From: Lepas anatifera
Taxonomy: Eukaryota; Arthropoda; Thecostraca; Lepadidae
Assembly (NCBI GenBank): GCA_034440635.1
Contig: JAOTON010002268.1
Coordinates: 1,302,001-1,366,000 of the forward strand
DNA length: 64,000 nt
Reading direction: 5' to 3'
This document shows positions 23,918 through 35,628 of the stretch, piece after piece. The translations under genes and the position numbers were made by a program. The notes beneath the pieces were generated by a model. The model was not told the origin of the DNA, did not search any database, and was given only the letters and a program-made list of their open reading frames with translations. The first letter of the stretch is position 1. Each line of letters begins with the position of its first letter.

Positions 23918-24233
23918 AGGGCCAGCATGTATAGTTTTGTTGCTTTCAGATCATAACTTTGACTTTAATACTGAATTATAATCTCATGAAATCACTTAGG
24001 TAAGGACTTGATTCTGGCTTAGGTCATCGATATCGAGAAACTCGATCTATATTTTATAGGTTTTTATATCTATATTTTATTGGAACCATCCCCCTTGCAC
24101 TGCCAGTGCTTCCCTATAGCCATATTTATACCACTTTTAAGACCGATTTTGTAATACATGTAGCATTAGGTTCGGCGACCATCGAAGAAGCTTGATTTTA
24201 GTCGGTGACCACAAGCTCACTTTTTAGACCCTG

Positions 24234-26786
24234 CGAACTGGTGCAACCGTGCTATTACGACCGGTCTTAAAATAAAGGTCTCACTTTGCAAGCCTATAAG
24301 TAAGAAATATTAGCCGATGTTTAAAATTTCTTCACAAATCGACGCGCCATGAATTCTCACAAATGTGGCTGCGTAGCGTTTTCCGGCGGTAAACGATTCT
24401 CCGGCCACCTTGCAAAAATAGGCGGAGGAAGTTTTGGACCCCCTTCACTGCGCGTGTTAAATAAGACGTTTGTATTTTCCATTTCCAATGCTTAAATTTA
24501 TTTCAGATAAACCTAGAAACAAAGCAAGGCACTATTATCATTGTTTGGTTTAATGATATGTATGTGTGTGCCTTCAATGTTTCCATTTCCACTTTTTCTT
24601 ACAAATAAGTTTGCAGCTTACTTACATTTTTACAAAGTTCATATTTTATTAGAGACTTTCCTTTCCATATATGCATAGATAAATGACGTCAGCTGAGTGA
24701 GGGAAGAAGCGAAGGAGGTCCCAGATTGTTTTCTTTTAAACTTGTTGCATCATTTAAATGAGTCCTTTTCGATCAACAAATCCTCCCTTTTCTCCACCAC
24801 GGGTTATGAGGTTTGTGTTTAAGCAGTTGCTGAAGACGTATTTCTAGAACATCGCAAACATACTCACCCTCTGTTTGGCCAAATTATGAAATGCCGCAGA
24901 ATATGGAAAATTGATTAGCTGGAATAACGGTTTATGACGGAATGGCGGCCACCTTTCCATCTTTTTCTGAGTGCCTATGTACAAGGAGCTAGAGGATAAG
25001 TTTGTACACGGAGAAGTGTATACAGAAATATTGATATATATATATAGCCTTACTTTTGTCTTTTATTAGTTTGATATTAATTGAATTTGAGGAAGATTCA
25101 CTATGGAGTGATGTAGCTTTAAAGTTGGCACAGTCTTCCTCGAAATACCATTGAAGAAATATTGACTATTGAAGGGAGATACACGAAAAAATATTATTGT
25201 GGTTTCTTGCTATTTGAAAAATCCTGATTACGAAACTGTCAATCATTTTTGTATCTTCGGAAAAATTTTGGGAGGCCACTCACTTATTATCGAAATAGGT
25301 TAACAATTTTGATAAAATGCTGAAACCTTCACCCATCACTTACTTTTCGAAAACTATTTAAAGTTGAAAAGTAATGTTTTTTTGTACTAAAAATGTCTTT
25401 TCTCCTGTATTTGTATTTGAATTAATTTTCAAAGCCTTTAAAAAACTATAAAATGAATTATTTTTCCCTAGAAACGGAAAAAAGCATAATTACTCAAGTC
25501 TTCAGCCGTTTCGTACCTCGGGTCTTGAGTCGTTTTCTGCTTCAGCCTCAGGATGATAAAACTTTTGCGTCAGATAGCACATGACCCCGGTACGAGAATT
25601 CCTTCGCTTCTGATTGGCTTATTGCGATTTCTTTAAGCCCTATATTTCTGTTTCAAAAGAGTTTTTGGATGTTGCTTGTCTTAATTCTTTTTTTCTGGAG
25701 CAGTTCAAAGCTCTACATCAGTGTTTAGGATAGATATGACCTAATTTTTAGAGAAATTGATAGCCTTAGCCGGGAATACGTCGTTTAAACCTATATGAGT
25801 TGCACCGGTAAAGTCGTCTAGAAATGTTGACTTTGAGAGAAATTTTAAGGCATTTGCAGGCCGAATTCGCAGAAATGAGAATAGGACTTCTGAAACAACG
25901 GTTTGTGACCTTTTGATCTAGCCAATAAATTTTTTCGCGTATCTCCCTTTAAGGGAATTAAGGGAATATTTTTCAGACATATGTAAATACTTTTGTAGCA
26001 TCAAATACATCCCAAAAATTTCATGGAAGGAAAGCGCCATTATAGAGGCTTAAAAGTGGAGCGGAATATATTCTTGGCTTCAGTAAATTTTACGAAATAT
26101 GCATCTGCCCTTCAGTTTACAGCGTAAAGCCATATCGTCTTTGCTGAATTGAATTTGTCATCAATATTTCTTCAACCGCATAGAAATTGATCTCGACTAT
26201 GCAATTAAATTCAGGAATTCGGATTGTTCTGCCTTAAAAAATATTAAGTCTCCAAGCAAAAGATTTACATATAAACCACAGGAAAATTGACTTCATTTCA
26301 AAACGTATAAGCTTCAAGGGCCTTCACATGGCACGCGTTTTCGAAGCGGAAAACGTCGAGTATGTCTGGGTAAAAGGGATCGATAAATATCACCTACAAA
26401 AATAAAAATCTGTGAAAATATATGCGGGTTTAAGACAGTCTATTGCTACAATTTAAAACAACAAGGCACATGAAACACTGAACCAGTTGTGACGCAACTT
26501 GCTTAGTACTTAGATAGAATATTAGGTTTGAGGAAGGTGAAAAGAAGCAAACAATAGGAAAAATAATACGGTGGTCAAACTAGGCTAGAATCTCCTAAAA
26601 TTTGGAAAAAATATGTTTGATATTATACTCACCTTGGATGCTGAGCTTTTCAGTGTATGCTGTGGGATGAAAAGGACAAAAAATATCAGCACAATTCAAA
26701 TAGCAGGCATTGATTCTGGCACTGTTTTGTGGGGCATATAAGCTTAGTTTACAGAGTTTGATAGTGCGAAGATAGACGTTTGAATG
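24234..26786. other. AT-rich stretch, no gene seen
   Basis: Apart from CACTGCGCGTGTTAA at about 24449-24463, which looks like a lone TTAA-element terminus, I see no repeat boundary, RNA gene or exon. Confidence 0.45.
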
Positions 26787-26990
26787 CTGCCATGGTAGCT
26801 CAGTTGGTAGAGCGTTGGGCCTGGGCTCGCTGCTCAGAAAACCATGCAGTGGCAGTGCACTGGTGAATGTTTGGGATCGAGTCCCCTGAGACGTTCCGGC
26901 ACTCAATATTTACTCAATGTAGGCCGCCTGGCAACTGACTGGTGAGAGGATGATCTGAGCGAGCGGTCGTGCCTGCGCTCTGTGGGATGC
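26787..26990 (+). mobile_element. tRNA-derived SINE or tRNA pseudogene
   Basis: Contains a tRNA-like A box GGTAGCTCAGTTGGTAGAGC (26794-26813) and a B box GGGATCGAGTCCC (26873-26885), and ends CCGGCA, which pairs with TGCC at the start. The A-to-B distance is too long for an ordinary tRNA and no anticodon arm can be drawn, so a SINE head is more likely than a functional tRNA gene. Confidence 0.65.
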
Positions 26991-27612
26991 CAAACACTGG
27001 CTGGAAATTTAAACCATCATTGTTGCAATTTTCATTGTGGTGCGGGGTCTCCGTGACAAGTCCGTTTCTGACTACATTTGGGCCTCGATCCCAAAAATCG
27101 AAATCACAATAACTTTAAAAATATTTTAAAAACGTAGCAGCCATTTATAACGTGAATGTAGTGAAACAGTGAGCAATGAATATCTTCAAGCAAAAGAGCA
27201 ATACAAATCAGTTTAGAAACAAATTATTGTATGTGTTCTTTCATGATGACTATGGAGATTGGTTGCTGTAGATGGAAGCTTGTACCTGCTCCATATAGGA
27301 TATTTTTCGTTATTCACATGATTCAGCTTCGTCAGAAAATACATTTATTGTGCGTGTCAATCCGTCAAATCCGATGGGGTAAATGTATGTGCTAAACACA
27401 ATTTAATATATTTAAAAAGTTCAATACCATTTCGAAATACAATGCAATCGCTTCATTTTTTAAGTGATTGGGCTTCACGATGTTTCGATATTGTCACAGG
27501 CAGCAGATTAGTCATGGCGAAGCAGGATAATTCTCACGAGGCACAGTAATGTAGTACAAAAGCTTTGTAACAAAACTATTGAGTGTTGGGTAGGCCCAAA
27601 ACCTCCATCTGT

Positions 27613-30095
27613 TTGTACACTAGGCATGTCGTGATCACCACTTTTTCACAGGATCTTTGATTACCGGGTGTTTTCTAATGTATTGATGGCCGCTGATCAC
27701 GATTTTCTGGTCGAAAATGTCGAATTCGAAAATATTTGCCCGCGCAAGCCGTTTGAAATTCTTCCGGTTGCCAAATTTCGATGTTTTCATATCTCACGGA
27801 CCATAAAATGCAACTAATGTATTGGAAGGGCTCCAGAACTTTAAAACCATTCAATCTGAACAATTTGAAACCTTTTTGACTCCTTGAAATATATATTTAC
27901 CTGGAAAAGTACCTTGGAAGACAGGGATGTTTGAGCTTAAAAGATGATAATAGATGGCGCGCATGACGCAGCCGTCAATCAGTGTCCCGCTACGTCGCTT
28001 ATGACAAGAAGCTATTAGCCAAAGGAGCTGGATATGGGATTTGAGCCTATTATGAATTCGATGAATGAACATTCATAAGATGATCTAGATTTCTCTCGCA
28101 TGCAGTTTCAAATATAATTGGTAATGGTTGCTTTCAAAGCAGGTCCAATTAGGATGAGCCAGCCATATATACATTAGGTATCTAAGCATGTAGTCACTGC
28201 GGAAAAATTTCAAGTATTAAAATGTATGCAAGAGCCAGTCGAATATGTTCAGATTAGTCTTGATATCACTAGCAGGGAGAATACCGTATTTCGGGAAAAT
28301 GAAGCTCACGACACCCGCTTGCCTCTACATGCCTTGTCGGTCGAATTATGATGCTGCGGTTTGAAGAGACTGGGCCGGAGCGACGAATTTCATGTTTCAA
28401 TAGCTTCATATTCGACCGACCGCTGATGTTACCGACTTACAAAGCATCTGTGCCAGCAAGATAAGGTAAGTTCGCTGGAAATAGGGCTTTATAATTTGAA
28501 GGAAACGATCGAAGGCGCCTACAAAACATGAAGATATTGTAAGCATGGACAAAGCATGACACCATTGTTTGACATATCAACAGAGTCACCATCAGGTATC
28601 GCAAACGAACATTTCTGGAAGACCAGGATGAGCACAGGTTGTATATTGGTGGCTTGATGGTCTGACGACCATTGAGACGGCAGCGCTGAGCCGCCACTGC
28701 TGTGTCGTTGTGGCTACCGGAGTTTCGATGTTGCGTTCTGCGGAGCCAAAGCTGCGTCGAACGCAACAGACCTTGACAGCGACCGCTGTGGTTTGCGCAG
28801 CGGCTTCCTTCTTTAGCATCACACCAGCTGCTAAACGCCGCACGCGAACAGGCTCTGGCAGGTATAAATCAATCTCGAAAGAAACTTTTTCTAAATGTTA
28901 CACGGAAGTCGTTTATAGACTTGTCGGGTGATTGTCATATTATTGTGCTCGAATACGGACGAGCCGGCCTCCCGATCAGGCCTTATTGGCGGCAGCGCAG
29001 TGGCTTGCCGCAGCTGCTGCCGTCTCACGGTCTGTCACGACTGCATCCAAGCCCCCAATATACAACCTCTGTGCTTTCGCTGGTCTTCCGAAATGTTCTG
29101 TTTGCCGATGCTTTGTGGTAAAGCTTGTTTATATGTACATGTGGTTTTTTGTCCGTGCTTACGATACCTTCTGTTTTGTAGACGCCTTCTGATCGCTTCC
29201 TTCGGTTACGTGCTTCCTTTTTCACAGCGAACTTTGTACTTTTTTTGTGGCACGATGCTCTTCTGTAGTCTCGGCAACTCATCGGGTCGGTTCGATTTTC
29301 GCTTTGAACGCGAAATTGTTCACTTCCTGGCCTCTATCTCTTCGCCCAGCATCATAATGTGACCGACAACGTCAGCCAATCGAGAGCTGGTCGCGCGCAT
29401 GATGTGGATCTGTTGCGGCTTGACGGCGGCGCTAGGTGTGGTGTAACTCATTTTTCCCAATGCGGTATTCTACTCGCTAGTGATAGCAGACTAATCTAAA
29501 TATAATCGACTGGCTTTGCTACATTTTAATACTTGAAATTGATCCGCAGTGACTAATGCTTAGATACCTAATCTATATAGGCTGGCTAGCTGATCTGAAT
29601 TGGACCTGCTTTGAAGCAACCATTACCATCATATTTAAAACTGCGCGGAGAAATCTAATCATCTTGTGAAGGTTAATGTTCATTCATCGAATTAAACGGC
29701 TCAAATCCTATATCCGCTCCTTTGGCTAATATCTTGCTAAGCGACTAGCGGGGTGGTTGCGGCTGCGTCTGCGCGCCATCTTTATCATCTTTTAAGCTCA
29801 AACATCCCCGTCTTTCTAAGGTACTTTTCGTAGTTATATTTCAGGAGTCAAAAGGCTTGAATTGTTCTTTCAATGGTTTTAAAGTTCTGGGGCCTTTGAT
29901 ACATAGTTGCCTTGTATTGTCCGTGAGATATGAAAATCGAATTTTGGCAAACGGAAGAATTTCAACGGCTTGCGCGGGCAAATATTTTCAAATTCGAAAC
30001 TTTCGACCAGAAAATCGTGATCGCGGCCATCAATACATTAGAAAACACCCGTAATCAAGATCCTGTGAAATTGATCCCTGGCTTTGTACACCTAC
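27613..30095. mobile_element. 2.5-kb foldback element (long inverted arms meeting near 28,850)
   Basis: The left half 27613-28850 is an inverted, diverged copy of the right half 28855-30095. Matching landmarks: GTGTTTTCTAATGTATTGATGGCC (27669 on) against 30022-30045; ACTTTAAAACCATT near 27839 against AATGGTTTTAAAGTTC near 29871; GAACATTTCTGGAAGACC near 28608 against GGTCTTCCGAAATGTTC near 29082; GACGGCAGCGCTGAG against its partner near 29020. The symmetry runs almost to the centre. No transposase seen. The mechanism could be a foldback transposon or an old inverted duplication. Confidence 0.8.
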
Positions 30096-30181
30096 CTATT
30101 TGTAACACTTTGCATTCCAATTCGGGTAGCGTATTTATGACAAACAGCTACTTTTTTCTCAGTTTGGTTCATGGCTTTGGA

Positions 30182-30745
30182 GAAAGAAATTACTGAAAGG
30201 TTTGGTGCTACGCAAAGCCAAAGGCTGCATTCATCATACGACCGGTTTCGGGGCCATCTCGGTCCCATTATCAAGTGACAAAAGACAAGATATAATAACA
30301 CACTACATAGCTATATAAAACGCACACTTTAAAAACCGGACACATTATTGACTGGGTCGCAAAATAACCACTTTCGAATCCAGAACAAAACAACGCCAAA
30401 TTAAAGAAGTCATCCAAATCGAAACAACAGCAAGAGAAAAACAAAATAGAAATATAGGAAAATATGTTTTGTACCAAGGCTGGCTCGACCTGCTCAAGCA
30501 AAAATGACGATCAAGGAAGAAAACACTCACGCGTTATGATGTTGAATATTTGAACAACCATTAGCGCGACAAAGATTATTCCATCGAGTTTACTGAAATG
30601 CGTTTATATAGCTAGGTAGTGTGTGTTATTATATCCTGTTTTTGCCACTTGATAGTGGGACCGAGATGGCCCCGAAATCGGTCGTATGATAATTACAACC
30701 TTTGGCTTTGCGCACCACCAAACATTTCAGTAGCTACTCTTTTGT
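30182..30745. mobile_element. Inverted repeat pair, PLE-terminal-like
   Basis: Arms 30182-30330 and 30580-30745 are inverted copies: ACGCAAAGCCAAAGGCTG and GACCGGTTTCGGGGCCATCT on the left against AGATGGCCCCGAAATCGGTC and CCTTTGGCTTTGCGCACC on the right. On the plus strand at 30648 the order CACTTGATA, GGGACC, a loop, GGCCCC, GAAA resembles the terminal motif of PLEs, but the hammerhead core is not intact. A third partial copy lies at about 31636-31690. Confidence 0.6.
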
Positions 30746-30890
30746 TTACAGGCGGTTATGTCCATATCTGTTTTCTTCCACGCAAACTGAGGCACAGCAT
30801 ATATTCTACAATCCCCACTCAGTGGATCAGGATGCACTATTGACTAGGGTAGCCATATAGCCAGAAGCTTCCCTAACTTCGTGTCGAGTG

Positions 30891-31038
30891 CACTGGCGGC
30901 AGAACTTCGGGGCATCGGGGCACGATGCTCCCCCCTTAAATCAGAAATATTAGCACTAACCCTATAGCGTCGACTGGAAAGAAATGGCTTGAAAAGCCCA
31001 TGATGCCCCTCTTAAATTCGGACGTTGCGCTGTCGCTG
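30891..31038. mobile_element. 148-bp hAT-type MITE
   Basis: Starts CACTGGCGGCAGAAC and ends with GTTGCGCTGTCGCTG, flanked by GTCGAGTG (30883-30890) and GTCGAGCA (31039-31046), a decayed 8-bp duplication. A second copy of the same MITE, split by a TTAA element, lies at about 61549-61586 and 62605-62703. Confidence 0.65.
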
Positions 31039-31106
31039 GTCGAGCAGCGAACAAATAGCACCAGACAATTCTGCTGCGATCACGTGACAAACAGGACAAG
31101 CCTCAC

Positions 31107-31318
31107 CTCATCGCCTGCCGAGTTTGGTGAGGACGGCGTAATACGCACAGACTCCTGGGCCCAGGCGTCTGTGCCGGTTGTATATTGGGGTCCGGACCGA
31201 CGCACTTTGGCCTCTATGAACGCCGCCTCTGGCCATCTTTCGGTGAAGGAGTCTCTGCGCAGGCTCCGGTATGGCCAGCTGCTCTGCAGCGGCGGGTGGC
31301 TGCGACCCCGGGTGGAGG
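31107..31318 (-). CDS. Candidate internal exon (E2) of a predicted secreted-protein gene
   Basis: On the minus strand, acceptor CTGAACTTTGCCGGTAG precedes CC completing a codon and 70 codons, then donor GAG|GTGAGG. The peptide begins STRGRSHPPLQSSWPY, with RRDSFTERWPEAAFIEAK in the middle and ITPSSPNSAGDE at the end. Phase is 1 in, 0 out: it accepts the phase-1 donor at 46104 (junction GCC, Ala) and passes phase 0 to the exon at 10974. Codons are GC-rich. The complementary strand is also open for 161 codons (31000-31485), and a second minus frame ends at TGA 31110. Chosen because both ends have splice consensus in this frame. No family recognised. Confidence 0.42.
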
Positions 31319-32440
31319 CTACCGGCAAAGTTCAGGGCAGTGTGACGGTCGGTCTTGCGGTCATTTCCAGTATGACAGTGGTGTATCGTAAGCTAAGGAC
31401 AGCCTCAAAGTATTCCGATTTAATTGAACAACAACGACTGGGAAATCCAGTTAATAGTAATTGGTATACATGTGCTCACAGATAGGTGAGCGACTAAGAG
31501 CAATTTTATTCCAGCCTAACGTTGGTCTACATTCACAGGGGTGTGGTATATGAAAAGGCTTAGCCGGCGCAGTTGGTAGCTGTCTTTTTAAAGCTAAAAT
31601 CTGTTTTCTATTACGTTAAGGCTTGTTTTTATGATTGAAAGATTTAATGCTACGCGAAGCCAAAGGATGCATTTGACATACAAACGGTTTCGTGGCAAGG
31701 CTTATTATTTTTATCCTTTTCTATAGATAATAATATTTTTCAAGAACAGCTGTGAAATGTATTGATATTTCAACAGCCTGGCTACTCCATTATGGCTAAA
31801 CTAGTTACTAAGCCTGGCCTTCAGGGTTATTGCCTTAACAATATTTAGTGCTGCTGATAGTCTCAGAAATAAGGTTGGTCTCGTCAAAATTCCTTGTATG
31901 AGGACAGTTTGCCACTATGTTGATTGGTCCAGGAATGCACCAGCTTATTAGATAGCAGAAGGATCACAGATCCCCAATACAATTCCATCAGGTTTCTGAG
32001 GCTCTACCTACATGATGATTTCTTTTTTTGCGTGGTCAGTACGTGACGTCATAGGTCAAGCCAAACATGCGGGGTGGTAAATACTGCCCCATAATGCTAC
32101 ACTAGTTCTTGCAGACATAGGCAAAGGCTGCCAGCGATCAGATTGGATCTACTTCCTCCCTAAGCCGTGACGCTTTGAACAACTGCTTTACAGTGACGGC
32201 GAAGACGCGGTCATGTTTATAAAACAGCACCTGTTTCGGCTTTGGTGAGCTATAAAAAGTAAAGGGGAGATTTTGAAACCTTTGATTCGGTTTTGACTTC
32301 CGATAATTCCATTAGCTTGCAGTAAGGGATCCTAATACATTGGTGAATGGCTGACAGAAATCTGACTCTAAGCTGGGCTGTGAGCTAAGTTTCAGAGTAG
32401 ATGAAGCATCAGGCTTCGCCGACAAGAAAGCTGAGGTTTT
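31319..32440. other. Intron-like sequence, no gene seen
   Basis: AT-rich sequence between the candidate exon and repeat R1. Holds the third partial copy of the PLE-terminal-like repeat (about 31636-31690). Confidence 0.4.
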
Positions 32441-32680
32441 CCCTTGCTGCTCTTGAAAGCTGGGGCATTCCACGACAAATAAACCAAGCGATAATATCCT
32501 ACGTCTCAGATTTTGATGGAACAGTGTTACAGGGCTCATCCATGGCGCAGATTAACGCTATGATATTATTAGCTTCGTCCGTCCAGTGGTTTTTGAGTTC
32601 TGACATTTTTTCCCAATGAAAAATCTTACTTCACCAATAGCTATATCTTGAAGACTAACCATGATAATTATATTAGACAA
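32441..32680 (+). repeat. Dispersed repeat R1, copy 2
   Basis: Direct counterpart of the reverse complement of 6181-6450; see that entry for shared words. Confidence 0.7.
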
Positions 32681-33089
32681 ATCCATGGAATTTTTCAGAC
32701 CTGAATAAAGATTTCGTGGTGTCTGAATTTAAAGATTTCAAAAAATAGTATATTTCAACCGGTCACCTATGCTCAGACCACGTGATTTAATAATGATGGA
32801 ATCAAAAAGTGATTTTTTTCCTTGGAAAATTTAACATTGTGCCTTGGCATTTCCTTGTGCAAAATTGGAGGCGTATTTTTCTCAATTTTTTTAGTGACAT
32901 TGTTTTATTATTCATGCATGCGCAATGCGCCCAAGCATTGTATCATATCTGTCCTAGCAGCCCTCGATGTTACTGGAATTAAATTTTCAGAGATGTCCTT
33001 CAAGGAATGCAAGAAACTCATAATATGACTTTATCATCCACCTTTCATATGTTTTAACATGCACCCCACTGGAGGGGCGTAAGATTTAT

Positions 33090-33270
33090 TTATCAGCTGC
33101 GGACACTTCCACATGAGGTGGCTTTTCCACCGTCGTAATGAACATGAAGTGATGCAAACTATGGAAGGAGACGGTAAGGATAAGGATAGATGAGGGTAAA
33201 GTAGGTGGAATACTACCTGGAGGGGTCGCTGCTGCCCAGGCGCATGCGCCCGCTGCCTCCAGGTAGTTTA
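33090..33270 (+). repeat. Dispersed repeat R2, copy 1
   Basis: Shares ATGAAGTG, ATGGAAGGAGAC, TAAGGATAAGGAT and GGAGGGG then CCAGGCGCATGCGC with 42620-42790. It contains a hairpin, TACCTGGAGG against CCTCCAGGTA. Probably a short non-autonomous element. Confidence 0.65.
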
Positions 33271-33309
33271 AGGATGAGGAGGCGAATAAGGATAAGGATT
33301 TCCGGCTTC

Positions 33310-33319
33310 TACACACACA

Positions 33320-33354
<35 letters not shown>
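33310..33354. repeat. (CA)n microsatellite
   Basis: CA dinucleotide run with one early interruption; a second short CA run lies at about 33380-33390. Confidence 0.95.
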
Positions 33355-33356
<2 letters not shown>

Positions 33357-34251
33357 TCACAGACAGCCAAACGCATAGCACACACACACACATATGCACT
33401 AAAACAAAACTGAGGAAGATGAAGGTGAAATCGACGATGCTCGACTTCGTATTCGTTTCATTTTCGTATCCACATCCAGTTCAAAATAAGTCACTTGTTT
33501 ATTCTTCTATGAATCTTGTCTTCATGTTATAATTTTGATCTTGACTCCGTAACTTTATTTTTGAAATAAGATAACTTGGCCAAGGCCATCACCACTAGAA
33601 AGCCTTGAAAGTGGATGGATTTTAAACACTCTGCTCCAGACACTTCTTGTCCAGCCGCGTCCAAAATCACGTGCGTCGAAGCGAAAAATCAAGCGTAAAA
33701 TAGGCCGCAAAATAGCATGGAGGACAAAACCACATTCAATATTTCATATTTTGTCTTGCTTTGTCTTATCCCACAGATGTCTGAGGCGAATGAAAATCAG
33801 TTCGCGATGTAGCCAAGAAAAATAACAATACGCCATTGCAATATCAACTTCGAGCTAAGTTGAACGGATGATTCGCCCCTGCTTTCCCCTGTTTTCCCAT
33901 CTAACGCAGAAACGCAGAAACGCAGAACAAAACCACTTACAGTACCCTGTTTCTAGTTCGTTGCATGCGACTGACCAATCTTTTAGGTCAGGTCATTTCA
34001 GGTCAAGGTGTTATTCAAGGTCAAGTGGCCCAGCTTTAAAACCAAACTCACGAGTTGCAAGCGGTGCCAAACGAGCCCTGCCGCGAATAGGAACCGAAGC
34101 AGGCCCGAGAAGGCTCATCTACCGAGGAGTTCAGATGTATAATGAGCAGAACATCAATGGAACTTTGCTGTTTCGTGCCGCAGTGAGAGCTATTTTAGTG
34201 TCACGGTGATAGCGATTCTTCTTAACACATGTCAGTCGATGGTTAGGTTTT

Positions 34252-35132
34252 TTAATACGCACATTGACGGGGGTTTGAGCAGCCTTCGCTTTGACGGGGG
34301 TACACTGTACCCGCCCTCCCCCTAAGATCTCATGGACCACGCTAGGTAGTGAAAAACGGTAAAGGGTGTTGGGTAGCCCATCTACTTCTCCATCGAAAAT
34401 TTTTGAACCATTTTTGTCAGGTCACATTTAAGGTCACTAGAGGTCAAAACATGCCCTCATAGGGATAACATGTAAATGAAGGTGTTACATTCAAGTCAGT
34501 AAAGTTTATGAAGGCTATGAAGGTCATGTAATCTGTACAAGTAAAGATAGAGCAAAAAATAAAATTAAACCATTGGAATCCTCGCAGCAAGCCGAACCTA
34601 ATGATTTATAATATGACCTTGCTAGGTCAAATATAGTATTTGACCTGATCTAAGGTCAGGTCAAGGTCAAGTTAGGAAAAACGCAGATTATTAGAACCTC
34701 AAAGAGGAGAAAAATCTATTGCAGTAACTATAAATGTTCTATCACCATACATTACTAAGTTATTCAGTTAAAACGATTTCCCATGTATTTCCAATGGAGA
34801 GTTCATGGCTCGTACCTGATCTTAGGTCATCGATATAAAAAATACTGGAACACATTTTAGAGAACTCGGTGGGCCCATTAAAAGGATATAAGGTTCAATC
34901 AGATAAGTTCACCCTGTTCTGACTTATGCTATCTTAAACTTTGTTTGAGGTCAGGTCACTTGACCTGTACTGGTGACCTGACCTGAGATATTCTAACCTA
35001 AATATTTTTAAGAGTTGTAAAAATGATAAGATAAAATGGTATTCCAAGCATGGCGGCGCTACGCGCCGCCGTTTTTTTGCTGTTTCCAAAAACCCGATGG
35101 GGGCGAGTACCCGCCTATGTCAATGCGAGTTT
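34252..35132 (+). mobile_element. TTAA element family A, copy 2
   Basis: Begins TTAATACGCACATTGACGGG at 34252 and ends near 35132 with CCGCCTATGTCAATGCGAG, the decayed inverted terminus. Contains AGGTCACTAGAGGTCA near 34430 and more half-sites. Unclassified flanks (34066-34251, 35133-35365) separate it from family B sequence. Confidence 0.75.
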
Positions 35133-35628
35133 GAAGTGTCTCACTACGTCTAGGGCTTTTATTTTATTTCCTAGGTATTTTTTAGGTACGTTTACTGTTT
35201 TCATGTCTCTGAGCTTAGTCTTATGTCTTATTACGAATGCATGAATGATCGACTGATGAGTCTTGTATCCACTTTCATATTTCGTTTTAAACAACTTGAT
35301 GTGTCGAGTGAAAAACCATGTTGAATGGATCTCAGACAAACTAAACTTCAAAAACTACAACATCTGGCGACCGATCAGTTCGAAACTATCATAGTATGAT
35401 AACGTCATTGGGGTCCCCTACATATTTGCTATCTCGAAATTTTAAAGTTGTACAATTATTTGACCATTAGAATCTTGACCATTAATCTGATTTTTGGAGC
35501 TCCTCACTTTCAAAGGTCATGTGAGGTCACATGCGCATACAATGTTTACCTTCCAAATAACTTCGCACTGAATTGAGATGGAGCTTTAATTTTGGTTTCA
35601 TCGTGTTTATCTTGTCACGTGGAGTCTA

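Larger units (their letters stand above)
20173..24233. mobile_element. hAT element, 4.06 kb, with 8-bp target duplication CGAACTGG
   Basis: The left end CAGGGTCTAAAAA starts at 20173; the inverted right end TTTTTAGACCCTG closes at 24233. CGAACTGG flanks both ends exactly (20165-20172 and 24234-24241). Subterminal GTCGGCGACC/GGTCGCCGA words occur inside both ends. CAGGG termini plus an 8-bp duplication are hAT hallmarks. The length would allow a transposase, but no intact frame or BED finger is seen. The minus-strand segment near 20540-20380 and the plus-strand segment 22450-22736 are open but unrecognised. A family D-like end (23840-23917) lies near its right side. Confidence 0.82.

Noticed and set aside
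26787..26905. Functional tRNA gene
   Set aside because: A and B boxes are present but the spacing is too long and no anticodon stem-loop can be drawn; SINE head or pseudogene more likely.
31110..31390. Alternative minus-strand frame ending LTKLGRR, resembling an amidated neuropeptide end
   Set aside because: It needs another acceptor and overlaps a better-supported exon frame; dibasic sites alone are weak evidence in an Arg-rich GC island.
31000..31485. 161-codon plus-strand open frame
   Set aside because: Begins inside a hAT-type MITE and is the complement of the candidate minus-strand exon; no splice sites or domain support on the plus strand.
33086..33316. Minus-strand frame rich in Ser/Ala
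   Set aside because: Coincides with dispersed repeat R2 and its hairpin.
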